DNA of 64,000 bases from Pseudomonas lactis. Its GTDB lineage: Bacteria; Pseudomonadota; Gammaproteobacteria; Pseudomonadales; Pseudomonadaceae. A program made the translations under genes and the position numbers. Below the pieces are notes generated by a model. It made no database searches. It saw only the letters and a program-made list of their open reading frames with translations, and was not told the origin of the DNA. The stretch lies in the NCBI RefSeq assembly GCF_001439845.1, contig NZ_JYLO01000001.1, positions 558,001 through 622,000 of the forward strand, read 5' to 3'. Of this stretch, positions 58,801 through 64,000 are shown in pieces; position 1 is the first letter of the stretch; each line of letters begins with the position of its first letter.

Positions 58801-60722
58801 CCGTGATTGCTGCCCCGCTGATTGCCGAATTGTCGGCACCGCGCTTTCTGGCGGGAGGCGACCAGACCACCTTGGCCCTGGACCTCTCCAACCTGTCGGG
58901 CAAGGCCCAGAAGCTCGATGTGCAATTGACCGCGCAAGGTCAGTTGCAGTTGGTCAACAGCGGCGCGCAGTCGGTTGAACTCAAGCAAGGCCAGCGCACC
59001 ACGTTGCGTATTCCGGTACAAGCCTGGGGCGGGCTCGGCCAGGGCAAGGTCACGGTCACCGTCAACGGCCTGGACTTGCCGGGTGAAAACCTGCCGCCGT
59101 TCAGCCGCGAATGGACCTTGGGCGTACGCCCGGCGTACCCGGCCTTGCTCAAGCATTACCGTGCCGTGCTCAAGGATCAGCCGTGGAGCTTGCCGTCGGG
59201 TGCACTGGATCAATTCGATGCATCGGGACGTGAGGCGTTGTTGAGCCTGTCGAGCCGGCCGCCGTTGAACCTGGGCGCGCAGATCAGTGCACTCAAGGCG
59301 TACCCCTACGGTTGCCTGGAGCAAACCGCCAGTGGCTTGTACCCATCGCTGTACGCCGACGACGCGCTGCTCAAGCGCCTGAGCATCAAGGGCGAGCCGG
59401 ATGCCGAGCGCAAGCGCAAGATCGAGTTGGGCATCGAGCGCCTGTTGGGCATGCAGCGCTACAACGGCAGCTTCGGTTTGTGGGGCGCCGATGGCGAGGA
59501 AGAATATTGGCTGACTGCCTATGTCACTGACTTCCTGCTGCGCGCCCGCGACCAGGGTTTTGCCGTCCCGCCTGAAGCCTTGAAGAAGGCCAGCGAGCGC
59601 CTGTTGCGGTATGTGCAGGAACGTAACCTGATCGAGGTGGATTACAGCGACAACGCTGAACACACCCGGTTTGCCGTGCAGGCGTATGCCGGCATGGTGT
59701 TGGCGCGCAGTCAGCAGGCGCCGTTGGGTGCGTTGCGCAGTCTTTTCGAACGGCGCAGCGATGCACGCTCCGGCTTGCCGCTGGTGCAGTTGGCCATTGC
59801 CCTGCAGAAAATGGGTGACCAGCCACGCGCGGATCAGGCGTTGGTGGCCGGCTTGGCGGCGCAGCGCAATGCCAATGAGTGGCTGGCCGACTACGGCAGC
59901 CCGTTGCGCGACCAGGCGATGATCCTGGCGTTGCTGGAGGAGAACGACTTGGCCAAGGGCCAGCGCGAGGAGCGTTTGTTCACCCTGTCTGACCAATTGG
60001 CCGCCAGCCCGTACCTGTCGACCCAGGAGCGTAATTCGCTGTTCCTGGCCGGGCGCCTCGGGTTCGCCAAGCCGGAAACGAACTGGCAAGTGTCGCTCAC
60101 CGGCAGCGGCGGTGTGCGTGAGTTGAACAACCAGCAATCGACGTTGCAATTGGACGGCGCACTGCTCTCCAGCGACCTGGCCTTGAGCAATCAGGGTGAA
60201 GCGCCGGTGTACCAACAATTGACGGTTTCGGGTTATCCACAAGTGCCGCCAGCGGCCGGTGGCAACAACCTGAGTATCCGCCGCGAATACCTGGGCATGA
60301 ACGGCCAGCCGTTGAACCTGCGTAACCTCAACAGCGGTGATCTGGTACTGGTGCACTTGGCGGTCAGCGCCAAGCAACGCGTACCGGATGCTCTGGTGGT
60401 TGACCTGTTGCCTGCCGGCCTGGAACTGGAAAACCAGAACCTGGCCCAAAGCGCGGCGAGCCTTGAGAACGCCAGCAGCCAAGTGAAAGAGTGGCGTGAG
60501 TCGATGCAGAATGCCTCGCTCAAGCACCAGGAGTTCAGGGACGATCGCTATGTGGCAGCGATGAATCTGGATGGCTATGGCACCACGCACTTGCTGTACC
60601 TGGCGCGTGCGGTGACACCGGGAACTTACCGCGTGCCGCCGCCGCAGGTGGAGTCGATGTATCGGCCGAACTGGCAGGCAGTGGGTGAGACGCCAGTGGA
60701 TATGGTGATCAAGGGCCGCTGA
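55827..60722 (+). CDS. Bacterial alpha-2-macroglobulin-like lipoprotein (YfhM type)
   Basis: A 1631-residue periplasmic protease trap. The signal peptide ends in a lipobox, LLSAC, with the lipidated Cys at 18, followed by a Pro/Ala-rich tether. MG-type domains span the length; DLYRPGETVLLNALLRDKDG is an MG segment. The thioester CLEQ (Cys1163) lies in YPYGCLEQTASGLYPSLYA. Such proteins snare attacking proteases covalently. The E. coli homologue is likewise paired with pbpC, as here, suggesting joint repair and defence after envelope breach. A REPIN follows the stop. Confidence 0.95.
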   Translation: MLNKGLFLACALALLSACDSSDKPAAPPAPPVAAAPKPVKAAVDVAALKQRYAGRELSVVDVSEVQLDGASTLSVSFSIPLDPDQKFADKLHLVDSKSGKVDGAWELSDNLMELRLRHLEPQRKLVLTVDAGVKAVNGNTLAAEYSARLETRDLQATVGFASRGTLLPTRLAEGLPVIALNVDKVDVEFFRIKPESLPSFLAQWGRNTSLQSYESRELLPMAELVYGGRFDLNPARNTRETLLLPIAGLKQLQQPGVYLAVMRASGTYNYSQPATLFTLSDIGLSVHRYANRLDVFTQALEGGKALNGVELEILDAEGRVLGQGKTEDGGHAELPLPKKAQVLLAKQGEQTSLLRLDSAALDLAEFDIGGQPSHPLQFFVFGPRDLYRPGETVLLNALLRDKDGKAVKPQPVSVEVRRPDEQVSRKFVWEADASGLYQYPLQLAGEAPTGRWQLVFDLGDGKPQLYEFLVEDFLPERLALELKGSDTALSPADNPVIQVNGRYLYGAPASGNRVSGQVYVRPLREAVKSLPGYQFGSVTEEELSQDFELDESVLDANGEQALTLESKWAEAKSPLQLIVQASLQESGGRPITRRLVQPIWPAEQLPGLRGLFDGKETNGDGPVEFEVLVANQDGQKLAAQDLKVRLVRERRDYYWNYSENDGWSYHFNEKFLNLDEQSLNIKAGDTAKVSFQVEWGPYRVEVEDPQTGLVSSLRFWAGYQAQDNTEGGAVRPDQVKLALDKPAYGDGDTANVTVTPPAAGKGYLLVESAEGPLWWQEIDVPAEGKSFAVKLDPKWSRHDLYVSALVIRPGERKANITPKRAVGLLHLPLDRTQRKLGLTLTAPEKMRPKQPLTVKIAAKNADGSVPQQVHVLLAAVDVGILNITEYPTPDPYASLFGRKAYGVDQFDIYGQLIEAGQGRLASLAFGGDAALAKGGKRPDTSVTIVALQSAPVTLNEKGEGEVSVNIPDFNGELRLMAQAWSEDRYGMAEGKTVIAAPLIAELSAPRFLAGGDQTTLALDLSNLSGKAQKLDVQLTAQGQLQLVNSGAQSVELKQGQRTTLRIPVQAWGGLGQGKVTVTVNGLDLPGENLPPFSREWTLGVRPAYPALLKHYRAVLKDQPWSLPSGALDQFDASGREALLSLSSRPPLNLGAQISALKAYPYGCLEQTASGLYPSLYADDALLKRLSIKGEPDAERKRKIELGIERLLGMQRYNGSFGLWGADGEEEYWLTAYVTDFLLRARDQGFAVPPEALKKASERLLRYVQERNLIEVDYSDNAEHTRFAVQAYAGMVLARSQQAPLGALRSLFERRSDARSGLPLVQLAIALQKMGDQPRADQALVAGLAAQRNANEWLADYGSPLRDQAMILALLEENDLAKGQREERLFTLSDQLAASPYLSTQERNSLFLAGRLGFAKPETNWQVSLTGSGGVRELNNQQSTLQLDGALLSSDLALSNQGEAPVYQQLTVSGYPQVPPAAGGNNLSIRREYLGMNGQPLNLRNLNSGDLVLVHLAVSAKQRVPDALVVDLLPAGLELENQNLAQSAASLENASSQVKEWRESMQNASLKHQEFRDDRYVAAMNLDGYGTTHLLYLARAVTPGTYRVPPPQVESMYRPNWQAVGETPVDMVIKGR

Positions 60723-60730
60723 AAGCCACT

Positions 60731-60829
60731 GTAGGAGCGAGCTTGCTCGCGAAAAACGTCAACGATAACGCGGGTTTCCTGGATTAACGCGGCGTCTGTG
60801 AGTTTTTCGCGAGCAAGCTCGCTCCTACA
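60731..60829. repeat. REPIN after the alpha-2-macroglobulin gene
   Basis: TGTAGGAGCGAGCTTGCTCG pairs with its exact inverted copy; the inner stretch CGCGAAAAAC/GTTTTTCGCG extends the stem. It begins 8 nt past the stop and may act as a 3' barrier. The TAGGAGCGAGC subtype is a third REP class in this window. Confidence 0.9.
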
Positions 60830-60853
60830 GAGGAGAATCGAGTGGTTGTAATG

Positions 60854-61147
60854 TCAGTGTACGACCCAGCTCAGCAACCACAGCCCCAGCATCAGCCAGA
60901 TGATCCCGACGATAATCGAGGCCCGCATAAAGGCGCGTACCGCCGAGTAAAGGAACAGCAGGCCGACGATCAGGGTGATGATGCTGATGATCGACGTGTC
61001 CATGCCCAAGGTGCGTGACAAACCGTCGATAAAGTTGCCGCCGGCGTGGGTCAAGGCCCCGAACAAACCGCTGAGGCCGTCGACGATAAAGCGGATGACG
61101 GAGCCGAGCGCCTGGCCCAACCATTCGAAAAAGCTTTCTACCTGCAT
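60854..61147 (-). CDS. Small two-span membrane protein
   Basis: A 97-residue protein with a glycine-rich amphipathic first half (residues 1-45) and two hydrophobic segments near 50-68 (SIISIITLIVGLLFLYSAV) and 72-95 (ASIIVGIIWLMLGLWLLSWV). AGGA lies 8 nt before ATG 61147. It stands between the alpha-2-macroglobulin gene and pbpC on the opposite strand. Not recognised. Confidence 0.7.
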   Translation of the reverse strand: MQVESFFEWLGQALGSVIRFIVDGLSGLFGALTHAGGNFIDGLSRTLGMDTSIISIITLIVGLLFLYSAVRAFMRASIIVGIIWLMLGLWLLSWVVH

Positions 61148-61263
61148 GTGCGTGTCCTGATGAGAAGGTGGGCGTAACTGTGCCTTTGGTTGTCGATAAC
61201 GCAGGCGAGTTCCCTGCAAGCATAGAGGTTTGCCCGTTTGAGTTTTAGTTTAATCACCTGCGG

Positions 61264-63684
61264 ATGTACTCAGTCCAATGTGGGAGCGGGCTTGCTCGCG
61301 AAGGCGGCGTGCCGGTGACATCTCTGCCAACTGACCCACCGCGTTCGCGAGCAAGCCCGCTCCCACAGTTATTGCGCTGGGCGTTGGGTTGTGTGGCGTT
61401 GGTAATACTGCTGCTGTGGGGCGCCGATCGCATTTGGCCCTTACCCCTGCCCCAGGACGACCTGGCCCGGGTGGTGCTGGCCGAAGATGGCACACCCCTG
61501 TGGCGATTTGCCGATGCCAATGGCGTATGGCGCTATCCGGTACACACTAGCGAAGTTTCGCCTTATTACCTCGACGCGCTGCTCACCTATGAAGACCGTT
61601 GGTTCTACCAGCACCCCGGCGTAAACCCGTTGGCGCTGGTGCGTGCGACCTGGCAAAACCTGAGCGGCGCGCGCGTGGTCTCCGGCGGCAGCACCTTGTC
61701 GATGCAAGTGGCGCGCCTGCTCGACCCGCACTCACGCACCCTGCACGGCAAGTTGCGCCAGCTGTGGCGTACCGCGCAGTTGGAGTGGCACCTGTCCAAG
61801 GACGAAATCCTCAACCTGTACCTGAACCGCGCGCCTTTCGGCGGCACGCTGCAGGGCGTGGCGGCGGCGAGTTGGGCCTACCTGGGCAAGTCGCCGTCAC
61901 AGCTGACCCACGCCGAAGCCGCGTTGCTCGCGGTGTTGCCGCAGGCGCCGAGCCGTTTGCGCCCGGACCGTCATCCGCAGCGCGCCCAGGAGGCCCGCGA
62001 CAAAGTGCTGCGCCGCTTGGCCGAGTTTCAGGTATGGCCGCAATCGGCGGTTGATGAAGCGCTGGAAGAGCCCCTGTTGCTCGCCCCACGTCTGGAGCCA
62101 AGCCTGGCGCCCTTGCTGGCACGCCGCCTGAACCGCCCCGACAGCCCGCCGCTGATCCGCACCACCCTGGATGCCACTCTGCAACGTCGTCTCGAAGACC
62201 TGCTGCTGGGCTGGCGCGCGCGCCTGCCGGAGCACACCTCGGCGGCCATCCTGGTGGTGGAAGAAGAAAGCATGGCGGTACGTGCCTACCTGGGGTCGGT
62301 GGATATCAACGACACCAAGCGCTTTGGCCATGTGGACATGATCAGCGCGCTGCGCTCGCCCGGTTCCACCTTGAAACCTTTTCTCTACGGCATGGCGTTG
62401 GATGACGGCCTGATCCACTCCGAATCGCTGTTACAGGACGTGCCTCGACGTTATGGCGATTACCGCCCAGGCAACTTTTCCATGGGCTTTACCGGGGCGG
62501 TGCCGGCGAGCACGGCGTTGTCCAGCTCGTTGAACCTGCCGGCGGTGCAATTGCTGGAAGCCTACGGGCCCAAGCGCTTTGCCGCACAGATGCGCATCGG
62601 TGGCATGCCGTTGGCGTTGCCGGCGTTGGCCGAGCCGAACCTGGCGCTGATCCTCGGCGGCGCGGGCAGTCGCCTGGAAGATCTGGTGAGCGGCTACAGC
62701 GCCCTGGCCCGCGATGGCAAGAGCGCCACCCTGCGGTTACAGCCGGACGATACGCTCAGGGAGCGGCCGTTGCTGTCGCCCGGCGCCGCATGGATTGTGC
62801 GGCGCATCCTCAGCGGCCAGGCGCGGCCCGACCGCGACCCGCGTGCCGAGCTTGTCCAACGCCCGGTGCTGGCGTGGAAAACCGGTACCAGCTATGGCTT
62901 CCGTGATGCCTGGGCGATTGGCGTGGGCCCGCGTTATCTGATCGGCGTCTGGATCGGCCGGCCCGATGGCACGCCGGTACCGGGGCAGTTCGGCCTGGCG
63001 TCGGCAGCGCCGTTGATGTTGCAGGTGCATGACGTGCTGACCAACCGCGACAGCCAGCGCGGCATCAGTGCGCCGGTCAAACCGGTGCCGGCCAATATCG
63101 GCGTGGCGGCGATCTGTTGGCCGCTGGGCCAGCCCATGAACCGCAGCGACCCCAACTGCCGCCGCCAGCGTTTTGCCTGGACCCTGGACAACACCACGCC
63201 GCCGACCTTGCAGGCATTGGATCAACCCTTGAGCGTGGGCTTGATGGAAAGTATCTGGGTTAACGCCAAAGGCTTGCGGGTCGATGCCCGTTGCCCTGGC
63301 GCAACCCCCCAAAACATCGCCCTGTGGCCGGCGCCGTTGGAGCCCTGGTTGCCAAGAATTGAACGCCGTGAAGCACGTATCCCGGCGGCTGACCCGGACT
63401 GCCCGCCACCGGCGCTGGCCGCGTCATCGCCGTTGTCCATCGTGGGGGTACGCGAGGGCGATCAATTGCGTCTGCCCGCTGCCAGTCAACAAGCCTTGCG
63501 CCTGAAAATCTCCGCTCTGGGCGGCAGTGGTCGGCGTTGGTGGTTTCTCAACGGCGCGCCGTTGGGCGACAGCGCCAATCAGGACAGCATCAATGCCAGT
63601 TTTGAACGGCTGGGCCGCTATCAGCTCAGTGTATTGGATGAAGCCGGTCAAACCGCCAGGCTCGAATTCAGCGTTGTCGACTGA
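61264..63684 (+). CDS. pbpC: Penicillin-binding protein 1C, N-terminus formed by a REPIN
   Basis: 806 residues from ATG 61264. After one membrane span (about 36-57) comes the GT51 transglycosylase (catalytic Glu110 in YEDRWFYQHPG; GGSTLSMQVARLL) and the transpeptidase with Ser368xxLys371 (STLK), SLN at 422-424 and KTGTS at 539-543, then a C-terminal PBP1C domain. Residues 6-35 are encoded by a REPIN (61279-61367). No good Shine-Dalgarno precedes ATG 61264, and the next in-frame starts are TTG 61372 or later. The real N-terminus is uncertain. Pairing with the upstream alpha-2-macroglobulin gene is conserved. Confidence 0.9.
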   Translation: MYSVQCGSGLAREGGVPVTSLPTDPPRSRASPLPQLLRWALGCVALVILLLWGADRIWPLPLPQDDLARVVLAEDGTPLWRFADANGVWRYPVHTSEVSPYYLDALLTYEDRWFYQHPGVNPLALVRATWQNLSGARVVSGGSTLSMQVARLLDPHSRTLHGKLRQLWRTAQLEWHLSKDEILNLYLNRAPFGGTLQGVAAASWAYLGKSPSQLTHAEAALLAVLPQAPSRLRPDRHPQRAQEARDKVLRRLAEFQVWPQSAVDEALEEPLLLAPRLEPSLAPLLARRLNRPDSPPLIRTTLDATLQRRLEDLLLGWRARLPEHTSAAILVVEEESMAVRAYLGSVDINDTKRFGHVDMISALRSPGSTLKPFLYGMALDDGLIHSESLLQDVPRRYGDYRPGNFSMGFTGAVPASTALSSSLNLPAVQLLEAYGPKRFAAQMRIGGMPLALPALAEPNLALILGGAGSRLEDLVSGYSALARDGKSATLRLQPDDTLRERPLLSPGAAWIVRRILSGQARPDRDPRAELVQRPVLAWKTGTSYGFRDAWAIGVGPRYLIGVWIGRPDGTPVPGQFGLASAAPLMLQVHDVLTNRDSQRGISAPVKPVPANIGVAAICWPLGQPMNRSDPNCRRQRFAWTLDNTTPPTLQALDQPLSVGLMESIWVNAKGLRVDARCPGATPQNIALWPAPLEPWLPRIERREARIPAADPDCPPPALAASSPLSIVGVREGDQLRLPAASQQALRLKISALGGSGRRWWFLNGAPLGDSANQDSINASFERLGRYQLSVLDEAGQTARLEFSVVD
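61279..61367. repeat. REPIN inside the 5' end of pbpC
   Basis: TGTGGGAGCGGGCTTGCTCG-CGAA and inverted TTCGCGAGCAAGCCCGCTCC-CACA lie within the open frame, in frame with pbpC and without a stop. The element occupies the place where the usual start and first residues of PBP1C would be expected. Confidence 0.9.
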
Positions 63685-63689
63685 TCGCT

Positions 63690-63779
63690 GATCGTTCCCA
63701 CGCTCTGTGTGGGAACGCCGCCTGGGACGCTCCGCGTCCCGACATCCACGCAGGCGACGCGAAGCGTGGGAATGATCGG
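63690..63779. repeat. Family B palindromic element (shortened) after pbpC
   Basis: GATCGTTCCCACGCTCTGTG at the left, GAAGCGTGGGAATGATCG at the right, inner GGGACGCTCCGCGTCCC. At 90 nt it is shorter than the other copies. It starts 6 nt past the pbpC stop. Confidence 0.8.
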
Positions 63780-63808
63780 GTAAGCTATACCCATTCAGGA
63801 GCCCCCGC

Positions 63809-64000
63809 ATGAACCTCGAACACCTCACCGAACGCCTGCACCGCATCCGCGATACCAATGACTGGAAGCAGTTTCACAGCCCGAAAAACCTGGCCATGGC
63901 TGCCAGCGTGGAAATGGCCGAGCTGGTGGAAATCTTCCAATGGCTCACCGAAGACCAATCCCGCCAACTGCCCGCCGATAAACTCGCCCATGCGGGCCAG
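63809..64000 (+). CDS. MazG-like nucleotide pyrophosphohydrolase, N-terminal part
   Basis: Only the first 64 codons are in the window. MNLEHLTERLHRIRDTNDW, QFHSPKNLAMA and VEMAELVEIFQWLTEDQ match the RS21-C6/MazG-like (dCTPase-type) all-alpha NTP pyrophosphatases, with the first ExxE metal motif in EMAELVE. AGGAG lies 8 nt before the ATG. The enzymes clear non-canonical or excess dNTPs. Confidence 0.85.
   Translation, partial: MNLEHLTERLHRIRDTNDWKQFHSPKNLAMAASVEMAELVEIFQWLTEDQSRQLPADKLAHAGQ

Noticed and set aside
58035..60590. Open frame of about 850 codons antisense to the alpha-2-macroglobulin gene
   Set aside because: Composition is His/Gln/Arg-rich as in other antisense shadows, while the plus-strand gene has lipobox, thioester and family motifs.

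Overview
The window is chromosomal DNA from a Pseudomonas of the P. fluorescens group. High-GC codon use, orthologues of retS, gcbA and fis, dense REP/REPIN palindromes and gene order all point there. From memory of P. aeruginosa PAO1, two blocks follow the PA4839-PA4868 segment: ureC to urtA (about 0.8-11 kb) and retS to speA (about 33-53.7 kb). Between them lies about 20 kb of accessory DNA. No tRNA, rRNA, CRISPR array, insertion sequence or prophage was found.

Region by region. 0-0.8 kb: C-terminal end of a NEL-type E3 ubiquitin-ligase effector, cut by the window edge. 0.8-10.9 kb (minus): urea uptake and hydrolysis, urtABCDE-ureD-ureA-two acetyltransferases-ureB-ureC, behind a clear sigma-54 promoter and a probable NtrC site upstream of urtA. 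11.2-15.7 kb (plus): a giant protein of about 1518 residues built of seven degenerate tandem modules; only module 1 keeps a JAMM-like HSHP...SxxD signature, and the protein ends in KDEL. 15.8-20.7 kb (minus): copper-acquisition operon (DUF2946, PCu(A)C chaperone, DUF2946, OprC-type TonB receptor, PepSY membrane protein). 21.1-23.4 kb (minus): T6SS-type cassette of two PAAR proteins, the second carrying a pyocin-S and toxin tail, plus a DUF6392 putative immunity gene; the toxin is cut by an in-frame TAG 56 codons before the likely original end. 23.7-24.8 kb: DUF6124 gene and a HigBA-like toxin-antitoxin pair. 24.8-31.1 kb: cobalamin genes cobK-cobL (minus) and cobG-cobH-cobI-cobJ (plus). 31.4-32.7 kb: an unrecognised gene and marC.

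32.9-45.2 kb (minus): retS, purD, purH, fis, dusB, a zinc-ribbon membrane protein, prmA, accC, accB, aroQ. 45.5-49.2 kb (minus): a chemoreceptor (ctpL position) and the diguanylate cyclase gcbA. 49.4-53.7 kb (plus): DUF2333, Nudix, SUI1/YciH and speA. 53.8-55.1 kb: MATE exporter (minus). 55.8-63.7 kb: alpha-2-macroglobulin-like lipoprotein and penicillin-binding protein 1C, with a small membrane protein between them on the other strand. 63.8 kb to the end: start of a MazG-like pyrophosphohydrolase.

Themes: nitrogen scavenging under NtrC/sigma-54, copper acquisition, B12 synthesis, lifestyle control (RetS, GcbA, Fis), envelope defence (alpha-2-macroglobulin/PBP1C) and several possible effectors (NEL ligase, PAAR toxin, seven-module KDEL protein). 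Two families of dispersed palindromes fill most gaps; one REPIN forms the start of pbpC.
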